Origin: Lewinellaceae bacterium
GTDB lineage: Bacteria; Bacteroidota; Bacteroidia; Chitinophagales; Saprospiraceae
DNA: 64,000 nt
NCBI GenBank assembly: GCA_016708875.1
Contig: JADJFA010000019.1
Location: 1 to 64,000 of the forward strand
Reading direction: 5' to 3'
The notes under the pieces are model-generated. The model saw nothing but the letters and a program-made list of their open reading frames with translations. It ran no database searches and was not told the origin of the DNA. Within the stretch, counting starts at the first letter, position 1. The number at the start of each line of letters is the position of its first letter. The translations under genes were made by a program, and so were the position numbers. Positions 55,500 through 63,729 of this stretch are shown in pieces.

Positions 55500-56783
55500 T
55501 TGGATTCACTTACACAAATCGTTCTAGGCGCCGCATGCGGAGAAGTGGTAGCCGGCAAAAAAATCGGCAACAGGGCAATGCTCTGGGGTGCTGTCGGCGG
55601 CACGATCCCCGACCTTGATGTGTTTGCTTCATTTTTTTGCGATGAGATTGCAAGCACCTCGTTCCATCGCGGTTTTATGCACTCGTTTTTATTTGCTGTA
55701 CTTGCGCCCTGGGTATTGGCCAAACTAACTCAGTGGTTCTACGCTGAAAACGTTTACAAACGACGAGGCTACAAAGCCGGGGCGATGGCCATTTGGCTCA
55801 TTTTTTACCTCGGCGCAGCGACGGGGATCAACTTCATTCCCGTTTTGATGGGCGAAGGGCTGAGCTGGTACGCGCTCGTGCCGACACTGGTGCTGGGCGC
55901 TTGGTTCGTTTGGAAACTGTGGCGCGATTACTGGCAGCGCGACTTGAAAATGGTGGAAGCCTCTTACGGCACCTGGGTTGCGCTATTCTTTTGGAGCATT
56001 TTCACACACCCTATTTTGGACTGTTTTACGAGTTGGGGAACGCAAGTTTTACAACCCTTTAGTGACTTGCGGGTACAATGGTGTACGGTGTCGGTGGTGG
56101 ATTCGATTGCAACAGTCCCTTTCTTGATATTGCTAGTGGTGGCTTCCCGCATTTCAAAATCCAATCCAGCACGGGGCTGGTGGAATTGGGCGGGACTAGC
56201 GTGGTTTTGTGGTTATTTGCTCGTCTATACCTTGTGGCATAAAAGCGTAGTAAACCACACTTTTGAAGAAACCTTAGCCTCGAAAGGTATTGGTTATCAT
56301 CGGTATTACACCAATCCAAGCCTTTTTAACAACATCGTCTGGAGCGGGGTTGCGGAAGGAGATACCGCGTATTATTTCGGACAATACGGTTTCAATGACT
56401 GCAAACGCGTATTCGAGCCAATTTCCGTCATACCCAAAAATCACCATCTACTTGACGTGGTACCGCCCGATTCGCGTGCTGGTTATTTCCTTCGTTGGTT
56501 TTCAGATGGGTACTTTAATGTGCTTCCTTACAGAGGTGACACCTTGCAGGTGAACGACCTTCGTTTTGGGCTTTTGGGCGATTCATTGCGGGGTAAAAAC
56601 TATGTTTTTCCTTTCCTTGTGTTCAAAAATGAAATGGGAGAATGGGACATTCTTCAAAACAACCGCAATAAGGAAAACATGGAAATGAGTAAAAATGCAT
56701 TTGGCGATCTTTGGGAACGGGTCAAGAATGGAAGCAGTGCAGTAGCAGTGGGCAGGGGCAGTAGGCAGGTTGCAAATTCTTAA
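55500..56783 (+). CDS. YdjM/LexA-regulated-type membrane metal-dependent hydrolase
   Basis: 427 residues with a TTG start (MDSLTQIVLGAACGEVVAGK). The YdjM family motif is present: GGTIPDLDVFASFF and FHRGFMHSFLFA (His and Asp metal ligands), then further helices (MAIWLIFYLGAATGINFIP, FTHPILDCFTSWGTQVLQP with a second H-x-x-x-D). Four to five membrane spans occupy residues 60-250. The soluble C-terminal half is less conserved. The last 20 residues (GSSAVAVGRGSRQVANS) are encoded by a GCAGTGG-type word run and look added. No substrate is known. Confidence 0.85.
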   Translation: MDSLTQIVLGAACGEVVAGKKIGNRAMLWGAVGGTIPDLDVFASFFCDEIASTSFHRGFMHSFLFAVLAPWVLAKLTQWFYAENVYKRRGYKAGAMAIWLIFYLGAATGINFIPVLMGEGLSWYALVPTLVLGAWFVWKLWRDYWQRDLKMVEASYGTWVALFFWSIFTHPILDCFTSWGTQVLQPFSDLRVQWCTVSVVDSIATVPFLILLVVASRISKSNPARGWWNWAGLAWFCGYLLVYTLWHKSVVNHTFEETLASKGIGYHRYYTNPSLFNNIVWSGVAEGDTAYYFGQYGFNDCKRVFEPISVIPKNHHLLDVVPPDSRAGYFLRWFSDGYFNVLPYRGDTLQVNDLRFGLLGDSLRGKNYVFPFLVFKNEMGEWDILQNNRNKENMEMSKNAFGDLWERVKNGSSAVAVGRGSRQVANS

Positions 56784-56880
56784 TCTTTATCCGCCATAGC
56801 CGCAGGTGAAGCCGGGAATCACTTCATCACTTTCACCCGCCATAGCTTTAGCGAAGGAGGGCACCATCACTTCATTAAAA
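56784..56880. repeat. two direct copies of a CCGCCATAGC-type unit before cdsA
   Basis: A unit starting CCGCCATAGC and ending ATCACTTCAT occurs at about 56790 and again at about 56838 with changes. It lies directly before the cdsA start at 56881 and is open in the cdsA frame. Confidence 0.6.
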
Positions 56881-57690
56881 ATGCGCCAACGCACCATTAC
56901 CGCTTTCTTTTTCGCCGCCGTTATGATGGGGGGGATTTATGGGGGGAGCAATGCTTTCAAGATACTTTTCACGATCATCGTAGTGGGAAGTCTGTGGGAA
57001 CTGTTCGCAATGCTATTGTTACAAGACGAACCTCACAAAATTGGCAGGAAAATATGGGGGACTTTGGTGGCAACGTTGCCCTTTTTATTGGTTTTTTGGA
57101 GTAATTCTTTGAATCGGCCCGGCATGATTTATTTATTGGTCCTGCTTGTTTTTGCCAGCCTTGCCGCTGAACTATTTTTGAGGTCAAAAACCCCCTTCCA
57201 AAACGTGGCCGTCTATGCTCTTGGCTTTGTTTACGTCTGTTTTCCGTTTATTTTTCTCAACTGGATAGCGTATGCCAGTAGCCCAACGGACTATGCCCCC
57301 AACCGTGTCCTGGGCTTGCTTTTGCTGGTCTGGACGAACGATACGGGTGCATACCTGACAGGAAAGCAGTTTGGAAAGCACAAACTTCTTGAACGCATTT
57401 CACCTAAAAAGACCTGGGAAGGCACCCTTGGAGGAGCGGTGTTTACCGTTCTGATCGCGTGGGGTTTATCATTCTTAATCAAAGACTTTACACTTCCCCA
57501 GTGGCTGGCGCTGAGCCTGGTAGCGGCTATTGGCAGCAATATCGGCGACCTGGTTGAAAGTATGCTCAAGCGCAGCGTAGGCGTGAAAGATTCGGGCAGT
57601 TTTATGCCTGGCCACGGCGGATTTCTCGATCGCTTTGATGCGTTTATTTTTTGTCTGCCGTTTTTCTGGCTGGTGTTGCAACTGGTTTGA
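56881..57690 (+). CDS. cdsA: phosphatidate cytidylyltransferase
   Basis: 269 residues from MRQRTITAFFFAAVMMGG (56881); the frame upstream translates only the repeat. Seven to eight membrane helices. The family signature is complete near the end: SMLKRSVGVKDSGSFMPGHG followed by GFLDRFDAFIF (the S-x-x-K-R-x-x-x-K-D and PGHGG-x-x-D-R-x-D pattern). The middle motif WTNDTGAYLTGKQFGKHKL and ISPKKTWEGTLGG is also present. It makes CDP-diacylglycerol from phosphatidic acid and CTP at the inner membrane, the entry to phospholipid synthesis. Confidence 0.96.
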   Translation: MRQRTITAFFFAAVMMGGIYGGSNAFKILFTIIVVGSLWELFAMLLLQDEPHKIGRKIWGTLVATLPFLLVFWSNSLNRPGMIYLLVLLVFASLAAELFLRSKTPFQNVAVYALGFVYVCFPFIFLNWIAYASSPTDYAPNRVLGLLLLVWTNDTGAYLTGKQFGKHKLLERISPKKTWEGTLGGAVFTVLIAWGLSFLIKDFTLPQWLALSLVAAIGSNIGDLVESMLKRSVGVKDSGSFMPGHGGFLDRFDAFIFCLPFFWLVLQLV

Positions 57691-57698
57691 TTGGTATG

Positions 57699-57805
57699 AT
57701 TGGTGCGATTGATTCGATTGATTCGATTATTATGATCCGAAGAAAGCATGGATTTTCCTTTCTTCGGATCATAATAATCGAATCAATCGAATCAATCGCA
57801 CCAAT
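57699..57805. repeat. perfect inverted repeat, 48-bp arms, between cdsA and the rhodanese gene
   Basis: Arms 57699-57746 and 57758-57805 are exact reverse complements around an 11-base loop. The outer part is built from GATTGATTC-type words. It fills the gap between the stops of two convergent genes, and both stop codons (TGA) merge into the repeated TGATT words. Confidence 0.97.
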
Positions 57806-57809
57806 CGAA

Positions 57810-58196
57810 TCAATATCCCATCGCCTTCCCTGCACTTTTCCAGGCAGTTATTCCTCCCTTCAAGTCATAGACTTTGGTGAATCCCAATGAAGAAAATTGG
57901 CTGGCGGCTTTAGCACTTCTGCCCCCCACCGCACAATACACCATGACCGGACGATTTTTATCCAACTGATTGATTTTCTTGGCAAAATCAGCCTCCTGAA
58001 TATTCAAATTTTGGGCTCCAGCAATGTAGCCGCTTTGAAGTTCGCCAGGTGTACGCACGTCAACGAGTTGGACCGTAGAGTCGCTTTTCAGCATGGCTTC
58101 AAAGGCATCAGGAGTGAGTTTATTTTGGCTGTAACCAGTGCTTGGGGAACAGGAAAGCCCCGAAATTATGAGCAATAAAAGTAATGTCCGCAGCAT
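57810..58196 (-). CDS. rhodanese-like domain lipoprotein
   Basis: 128 residues. The signal ends in a lipobox (ISGLSC), so it is lipid-anchored in the periplasm or outer membrane. The rhodanese domain has VQLVDVRTPGELQSGYIAGA, NLNIQEADF and the active-site loop VYCAVGGRSAKAA, with the Cys that would carry sulfur. The end GGITAWKSAGKAMG is typical. It probably handles thiol or sulfane sulfur; the partner is unknown. Confidence 0.9.
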   Translation of the reverse strand: MLRTLLLLLIISGLSCSPSTGYSQNKLTPDAFEAMLKSDSTVQLVDVRTPGELQSGYIAGAQNLNIQEADFAKKINQLDKNRPVMVYCAVGGRSAKAASQFSSLGFTKVYDLKGGITAWKSAGKAMGY

Positions 58197-58247
58197 ATTT
58201 TATATGATTAATTGAATTGATTCATTACTTTTTAACTTCTTAATCCT

Positions 58248-58829
58248 TCACCGCCATTCCAAATACCCCAACACAGACAGCACCAGAAAAACAAGGTATT
58301 GAAAACTGGTGAACACATATCCTTTGACAAAGTAAAGCGGGATGGAAGCAATATTAGTAACACCCCACCAAATCCAGTTTTCGAGTTTCTTTCGCGCCAT
58401 CAGCCACATCGCCGTGTAAGCTGCCGCCGATGCAAAACCGTCTGCCAGAGGAACCGTGCTGTTGGTAAAGTTTTTCAACACGAAAAAGAGGACAGCCCAA
58501 CACAAAAAGAAGAAAATCAAGGAGTTGCGCCATTCAATTGGGGTAGATTGGCTGATATGCAAGACGGGTTGGCCCTCGTTTTTTTTCGACCACAAGACCC
58601 AGCCAATCACACTCATTACAGTATAGTAAAAATTCACGCCCGCTTCTGCGTAAAGACCACCAACAATGCACAGGTAAATGTAAATTGTGGTATTGATGAT
58701 GCCCGTGGGATACACCCAGATATTTTCCATGCGCGAAAGCATCACACTGGCAATGCCGAACACCACAGCCAAAAACTCCAGCCAACCCGTGGCAAAAAGA
58801 CCGTCCAGAAACTGTTGCCAAATATTCAT
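58248..58829 (-). CDS. pnuC: PnuC-family nicotinamide riboside/mononucleotide transporter
   Basis: 193 residues, about seven membrane helices. Family pattern: WLEFLAVVFGIASVMLSRME, NIWVYPTGIINTTIYIYLC, GLYAEAGVNFYYTVMSVIGW, and the end WIWWGVTNIASIPLYFVKGY with FTSFQYLVFLVLSVLGYLEW (the W-x-x-W and N-I-x-x-I-x-L-Y motif). It takes up nicotinamide riboside for NAD salvage by facilitated diffusion. In Bacteroidota some PnuC forms carry thiamine instead; no TPP riboswitch is seen upstream, which favours the NAD role weakly. Confidence 0.92.
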   Translation of the reverse strand: MNIWQQFLDGLFATGWLEFLAVVFGIASVMLSRMENIWVYPTGIINTTIYIYLCIVGGLYAEAGVNFYYTVMSVIGWVLWSKKNEGQPVLHISQSTPIEWRNSLIFFFLCWAVLFFVLKNFTNSTVPLADGFASAAAYTAMWLMARKKLENWIWWGVTNIASIPLYFVKGYVFTSFQYLVFLVLSVLGYLEWR

Positions 58830-58883
58830 GAGAACTTACAACTTTTGTGCTTGAATTATTAACCACCTAGCGCATATGGAACC

Positions 58884-58964
58884 AACCACATAGTCCACAT
58901 AGCACACATAGTTTAGAAAGACAGCAGGTTTAAAAACTATGTGTGCTATGTGAACTATGTGGTT
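58884..58964. repeat. inverted repeat, 31-bp arms, CACATAG family, between divergent genes
   Basis: Arms 58884-58914 and 58934-58964 pair with one or two mismatches and match the element at 25615-25689 nearly base for base in the arm. An extra half word (GCTATGTGGTTAAT) follows at 58973. The flanking genes diverge, so it is in both 5' regions. Confidence 0.95.
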
Positions 58965-59015
58965 AATTAGAATGCTATGTGGTTAATAAGAAAATACTAA
59001 ACGTTACGAACGGAG

Positions 59016-60149
59016 ATGCGGGTTGACCATTTTGATTTTGTTGTAGTTGGCGGGGGCATCTTCGGGTGCTACGCTGCTTTGTACCTCGCAGGAGGCGGGG
59101 CAAAAGTGGCGATTTTAGAGAAAGAAGACCGACTTTTTCAAAAGGCGTCGCTCGTGAACCAGGCCCGGCTGCACAGTGGTTACCACTATCCGCGCAGCAT
59201 TGCCACGGCGGCCATGAGCGACGAGCACAAAGCCCGATTCACCGAAGAGCATCGCCCATTCGTCAATCAAACTTTTGAAAAGTTTTACTCCATTGATCGC
59301 TACGGTTCTTTTACCGATGGGCCCCAATTTGAGCGTTTTTGCGAGTTTCTCAATATTCCTTGCGAGCGCGTGACCGAGCACAACTTATTCAATTTCGAGC
59401 GTTTGGAAGCCTTGTACCGCACAGAGGAGCACTCTTTCGACCCAGTTTTGCTCGGCAATTATTACCGGGATAAAGTGGAAAACAACGCTGGCATCACTGT
59501 TTTCAAAAAAGCGCAAATCCAACGCTCAGAAACCATAGGCAACGAATGGTCGATTGACCTGAAACTTGAAACTTTCAACCTGAAACTTTCAACTCCAACT
59601 GTCATAAACGCCACCTATTCCGCCACAAACGCCATAAATCAGATTTTTGGCGTGAACGAGCTGGCCCTTACCCACGAGATTTCAGAAATAGCATTTGTCC
59701 ATTCGCCGCAGTTTGGGCAACGTGGCCTAACAGTGATGGATGGCCCATTTGGCTCCATTATGCCCTATGGTTTGAGCGGTCTTTTATCACTTTCTTCGGT
59801 GGCCTATACCCACCATAAAATTTCCTTCGACGCGCTGCCTCGTTTTGATTGTCAAATGCCGGAAATAGACCCGGCTTGTCGCCCGGAGGCACCGGGTATT
59901 TGCACCGAATGCCCTCGACGACCTGTCTCTAACGCCACCAAAATGCTTGCTCAAATGCAGCAGTATTTCGCTGAGCATGTGCAGTTTACACAAATGTTTT
60001 CTTACTACACCATCAAGTCGAAGCTCAAAGCCAGCCATATTGATGACGGGCGGCCTACGGAAATTTTGCTTTTGCGCGATAACCCAAAGTTCTATTGTCT
60101 TTTTGCGGGGAAAATCAATTCGATTTATGAGGTGGAGAAGATTGTTTGA
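59016..60149 (+). CDS. FAD-dependent oxidoreductase (DAO family)
   Basis: 377 residues. The N-terminal FAD dinucleotide fold is VVVGGGIFGCYAALYLAGGG then VAILEKED. The active-site side has QARLHSGYHYPRS, usual in DAO enzymes of glycine/D-amino-acid or hydroxyglutarate type. PTVINATYSATNAINQIFG is the second FAD contact, and the C-terminal EILLLRDNPKFYCLFAGKIN matches this subgroup. The substrate is not known. Between SIDLKLET and TPTVINAT a repeat-like stretch (59558-59596, GAAACTT words) encodes LKLETFNLKLS and may be an insertion. Confidence 0.85.
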   Translation: MRVDHFDFVVVGGGIFGCYAALYLAGGGAKVAILEKEDRLFQKASLVNQARLHSGYHYPRSIATAAMSDEHKARFTEEHRPFVNQTFEKFYSIDRYGSFTDGPQFERFCEFLNIPCERVTEHNLFNFERLEALYRTEEHSFDPVLLGNYYRDKVENNAGITVFKKAQIQRSETIGNEWSIDLKLETFNLKLSTPTVINATYSATNAINQIFGVNELALTHEISEIAFVHSPQFGQRGLTVMDGPFGSIMPYGLSGLLSLSSVAYTHHKISFDALPRFDCQMPEIDPACRPEAPGICTECPRRPVSNATKMLAQMQQYFAEHVQFTQMFSYYTIKSKLKASHIDDGRPTEILLLRDNPKFYCLFAGKINSIYEVEKIV

Positions 60150-60216
60150 ATTCCCCCATTTTTCTATTCCAATTATTCTTAGGATGTTTGCCACCTATAA
60201 AACGTATCCTCCCGGA

Positions 60217-62715
60217 ATGAAGCTCCCCCATTTATTTGCCCTCCTCATATGCCTGCAAGCGGCGCAAGTCGTTTTTGCTCAAAAATCACCCAATGAATTC
60301 CTGCCTCACAAACTGGGCGAGCAGTTCACCCCGCACTATTTGCTGAACGCTTATTTCGAGCAACTTGTGGCTGCTGCACCAGCCACCATGCGATTGGAAA
60401 AATACGGCCTTTCCAACGAGTCCCGGCCTTTGCAAATCGCCATTTTCTCCTCTGCCGAAAACATGGCGCGGCTCGAACAAATCCGAATAAACAACCTCCG
60501 CCTCGCCGGAATGGCAGATGGGCAGCCCGATATGAGCAACCCCATCGCCATCGTTTGGATCAGCATGAGCGTGCATGGAAACGAAGCAGCCGGCTCTGAA
60601 TGTAGCCTGGAATTGGCCTATCGACTTGCCACTCAAACCGACGAAAAAATAAAAGAATGGCTGAAAAACACAGTTGTCATTCTAGACCCAGCCCTCAATC
60701 CGGATGGCTATGATCGCTATACGCACTGGCATAGAATGGCGGCCAACCTCATTAAAAATACCGACCCTGATGCCCGCGAACATCTTGAACCCTGGCCCGG
60801 CGGCCGGGTGAACCACTATTATTTTGACCTTAACCGCGATTGGGCCTGGGCAACACAAGCGGAAACCAAACAAAGGCTCGTGATCTACCATCGCTGGCTG
60901 CCGCATGTGCATCCTGACATACATGAGCAAGGGATAAACGAGCCATACTATTTCGCCCCGGCTGCCGAACCGATGCACGAACTCATCACCCAGTGGCAGC
61001 GTGATTTTCAAGGGGAAATTGGAGAAAACAACGCCCGCCATTTTGACAACAATGGCTGGCATTATTTTACCAGAGAGGTTTTTGACCTTTTTTACCCTTC
61101 GTATGGCGACACATACCCAACTTTTAACGGCGCCATTGGGATGACTTATGAGCAAGGAGGAGGGCCTCGAGGAGGACGTGCCATCGAGACGGATAATGGC
61201 GATACGCTCACCCTTCACGACCGCATAGAGCACCATCTCACTACCTCACTTTCTACCATTGAGGTATGCAGCAAAAGTGCACAGCCACTGGTTGAGAATT
61301 TCCGGGAATACTTTCGCAAGACTTCCTCTCAACCACAAGGACAGTACAAAGCATTTGTCATTCGCGAGCAGAATGACCCAAACAAGCTACAAGCACTTTG
61401 CGAACTGCTCGACCAGCACCATATTAGGTATGGCCGAGTAGGTGCAGGGCTTAGCGGGTTGAAGGCTTTTGACTATGCAAGTGGCAAGGAAATCAGTGCG
61501 TCCATCAATCCCAACGATTTGGTTATCAGTGCGTATCAACCACATTCGGTAATGGTGCAAACTTTGTTTGAGCCAGAAGCGAAATTGGCCGATTCTATGA
61601 CCTATGATATTACAGCATGGTCGCTGATTTTTGCGCACGGCCTGGAGGCTTATGCACTGAAGGAACGCTTGGAACCCAAAAAACCTTATGAGCCTTATCG
61701 CCCACAAAAGGATCTGGCTACGGCATCGCCTTACGCATGGTGTGTTCACCGCAATTCTCTGGCGGAGGCAAAGTTCGTGGGGGAGCTGATGCAAAAAGGG
61801 GTTCGTGTGCGTACAGCCACGGAGCCATTCAACCTTGCTGATCAACAATACGATGCCGGAGCGATAGTAATCTCAAAAGCCGACAACCGAAGCTTGCTGG
61901 CCGAACTCGATGGCATAGTGACCAAAGCAGCCGAATCGGCGAAAGTGCGGCTTTATCCAGTGTTCACAGGCTCTGCTAAGTCGGGCAAAGACCTTGGCTC
62001 AGACGTTTTTAGTTTACTGAAACACCCCAAAATCGCAATGGTATATGGCGACGATGTGAACGAAAACTCGTTTGGCCATACCTGGTTTTTCTTTGAGCGT
62101 GAACTGGGTTATCCAGTCACGCCCATTCCACTCGAAATGTTGCGGAAAATAGATTTGAGCAAATACACTACCCTGATTTTTCCAAATGGCAAGTACAGTC
62201 TGGACGATAAAACGCTGGAGATCATTACCAAATGGACCGAAAAAGGTGGACGACTCATAGCGTTTGAGGGTGGTGTTAAGGCTTTTGCTGACCAGGATGG
62301 CTTTGATTTGAAAACGAAGGAGACTCCCAAAAGAGATTCATCCTTTCACCGAAAACCTTTTATGACCCGTCAGCGCGATGGTCTTAGCGACGGGCTGCCT
62401 GGGGCAATCGTGCGTGCTACAGTAGACAATTCTCATCCGCTCACATTTGGGTTCCCCAATTACTACCACTCACTCAAGACACTTTCGGATGCATTCGAAA
62501 TGCCCGAAAGTGCAGATGTTCCGATTTATTTAGAGGAAAATTACAAGACTTACGGCTTCATAGGGAGTCGCGTAAAACCCCAGTTGAAAAAAACACCCAT
62601 TGCCATTGTTCAAAGAATGGACGAAGGCGAAGCCGTATTTTTTGTGGACAATCCGCTTTTTCGAAGTTTTTGGCAGCAGGGGAAAGTACTTTTTGCGAAT
62701 GCATTGTTTTTTTAA
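60217..62715 (+). CDS. secreted M14-family zinc carboxypeptidase (large form)
   Basis: 832 residues from MKLPHLFALLICLQAAQ (60217, signal peptide to VFAQ); the open frame upstream runs over the previous gene and is not used. Zinc motif H-x-x-E in SMSVHGNEAAGSE, substrate-binding NHYYFDLNRDWAWATQAE, third ligand in HPDIHEQGINEPYYF, and the catalytic Glu in GMTYEQGGGPRGG. The last 400 residues contain a glutamine-amidotransferase-like sheet (TLIFPNGKYSLDDKTLEII, GGRLIAFEGGVKAF), a form common in Bacteroidota. It trims peptides outside the cytoplasm. Overlaps the start of the GNAT gene. Confidence 0.91.
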   Translation: MKLPHLFALLICLQAAQVVFAQKSPNEFLPHKLGEQFTPHYLLNAYFEQLVAAAPATMRLEKYGLSNESRPLQIAIFSSAENMARLEQIRINNLRLAGMADGQPDMSNPIAIVWISMSVHGNEAAGSECSLELAYRLATQTDEKIKEWLKNTVVILDPALNPDGYDRYTHWHRMAANLIKNTDPDAREHLEPWPGGRVNHYYFDLNRDWAWATQAETKQRLVIYHRWLPHVHPDIHEQGINEPYYFAPAAEPMHELITQWQRDFQGEIGENNARHFDNNGWHYFTREVFDLFYPSYGDTYPTFNGAIGMTYEQGGGPRGGRAIETDNGDTLTLHDRIEHHLTTSLSTIEVCSKSAQPLVENFREYFRKTSSQPQGQYKAFVIREQNDPNKLQALCELLDQHHIRYGRVGAGLSGLKAFDYASGKEISASINPNDLVISAYQPHSVMVQTLFEPEAKLADSMTYDITAWSLIFAHGLEAYALKERLEPKKPYEPYRPQKDLATASPYAWCVHRNSLAEAKFVGELMQKGVRVRTATEPFNLADQQYDAGAIVISKADNRSLLAELDGIVTKAAESAKVRLYPVFTGSAKSGKDLGSDVFSLLKHPKIAMVYGDDVNENSFGHTWFFFERELGYPVTPIPLEMLRKIDLSKYTTLIFPNGKYSLDDKTLEIITKWTEKGGRLIAFEGGVKAFADQDGFDLKTKETPKRDSSFHRKPFMTRQRDGLSDGLPGAIVRATVDNSHPLTFGFPNYYHSLKTLSDAFEMPESADVPIYLEENYKTYGFIGSRVKPQLKKTPIAIVQRMDEGEAVFFVDNPLFRSFWQQGKVLFANALFF

Positions 62716-63241
62716 GATTTTGTATTCCTACCAACAACTTTTCCTGCCAGACCTCGCCCTAACCCAAAAATTAGGCCGCGAAACCTACGAACCATACTAT
62801 CCACATATCTGGAAACCAGGCGGACTGGATTGGTATATGGAACGTTGTTTTGGCACAGAAATCCTTACTAATGAACTTGTTGACCCCAACATTGAGTTTT
62901 GGCTGGCGAAAGACGAAGCAGGACAAATGGTTGGTTTCCTGAAGTTTATCTTGGAAAAGCCTGTTCCTGACCACCCAATCAAAAATGCCCTTTACCTCGA
63001 AAAGATATATTTAATGCCTGCTTTTTTTGGGAAGGGTGCAGGGCAACATTTAATCGCGTTCTGCAAACAACGCGCTGCCCAACTTGGCCGAGCGGCCGTT
63101 TGGCTGATGGTGATGAAAAACGGCCCTGTGTGGGCCTACGAAAAAGCAGGCTTTCAGACGCTTGGGGAAGTGAACTGGGATTTTGAGTTCCTAAAGGAGG
63201 AAGAACGCGGCGGCTGGGTGATGATTTGTCCCTTGGGATAA
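62699..63241 (+). CDS. GNAT-family N-acetyltransferase
   Basis: 180 residues from the Met at 62699, which overlaps the last codons of the peptidase gene. The GNAT core is clear: IEFWLAKDEAGQMVGFLKFI, LYLEKIYLMPAFFGKGAGQH (the acetyl-CoA motif with G-K-G-A-G), LIAFCKQRAAQLGRAAVWLM, then NGPVWAYEKAGFQTLGEVNW. It transfers an acetyl group from acetyl-CoA to an amine; by sequence it is near spermidine/spermine- or PaiA-type enzymes, but the substrate is not certain. A terminator follows the stop. Confidence 0.88.
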   Translation: MHCFFKILYSYQQLFLPDLALTQKLGRETYEPYYPHIWKPGGLDWYMERCFGTEILTNELVDPNIEFWLAKDEAGQMVGFLKFILEKPVPDHPIKNALYLEKIYLMPAFFGKGAGQHLIAFCKQRAAQLGRAAVWLMVMKNGPVWAYEKAGFQTLGEVNWDFEFLKEEERGGWVMICPLG

Positions 63242-63246
63242 AAAAA

Positions 63247-63278
63247 ACGCCCTGCGGTTGTTATACCGTAGGGCGTGT
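63247..63278. terminator. bidirectional terminator between GNAT gene and rpoZ
   Basis: Arms ACGCCCTGCGG and CCGTAGGGCGT pair with one wobble around an eight-base loop; a run of seven A precedes it, so it works best for the minus-strand gene. Confidence 0.8.
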
Positions 63279-63302
63279 CGCATGGTTACGCTGAAAGGAG
63301 AT

Positions 63303-63635
63303 TTACTCCTTTTCTTCTACATAGCGCCACTGAATTTCATCTTGCAGAAATTCGTGTGCGGCAATGATCGCTGTGTTAGGCAGGCGTTCGTAGAACTTGG
63401 AGATTTCAATCTGCTCCTTGTTTTCCTGCACCTCTTCAATGGTATCGGTGTGTACGGCGAATTCCTCAAGCTTGCGCTGGATCTCCCATTTCAGATCGCT
63501 GGAAATCTGGCGGGCACGCTTGCTGACGATGACGAGACTCTCGTATATATTACCGGTTTTATTCACCAGTTCGAGTACGTCGCGAGGCTGTACATTGGCG
63601 TCGAGGCCTTGGGCCTTGGTTTTGATATCGCTCAT
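63303..63635 (-). CDS. rpoZ: DNA-directed RNA polymerase omega subunit (Rpb6-like)
   Basis: 110 residues. The Bacteroidota omega form: NVQPRDVLELVNKTGNIYES, LVIVSKRARQISSDLKWEIQ (the R-A-R-Q-I core that contacts beta'), then an acidic helix and a conserved end SKFYERLPNTAIIAAHEFLQ. It helps assemble and stabilise RNA polymerase. It follows bamD on the same strand, a common order in this phylum. The 95-base gap before it holds three copies of TTTAGGC. Confidence 0.9.
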   Translation of the reverse strand: MSDIKTKAQGLDANVQPRDVLELVNKTGNIYESLVIVSKRARQISSDLKWEIQRKLEEFAVHTDTIEEVQENKEQIEISKFYERLPNTAIIAAHEFLQDEIQWRYVEEKE

Positions 63636-63729
63636 TTTTTGACTTTAGGCTTTAGGCTTTAGGCCTTTAGCGTTTATTTACGATGTTGTCTATCAAGGGC
63701 TTATGGTCAAAAGCCATAGCCGATGGTTG

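Noticed and set aside
59947..60216. Long N-terminal extension of the M14 peptidase
   Set aside because: It overlaps the FAD oxidoreductase in another frame, and a clean signal peptide begins at 60217.
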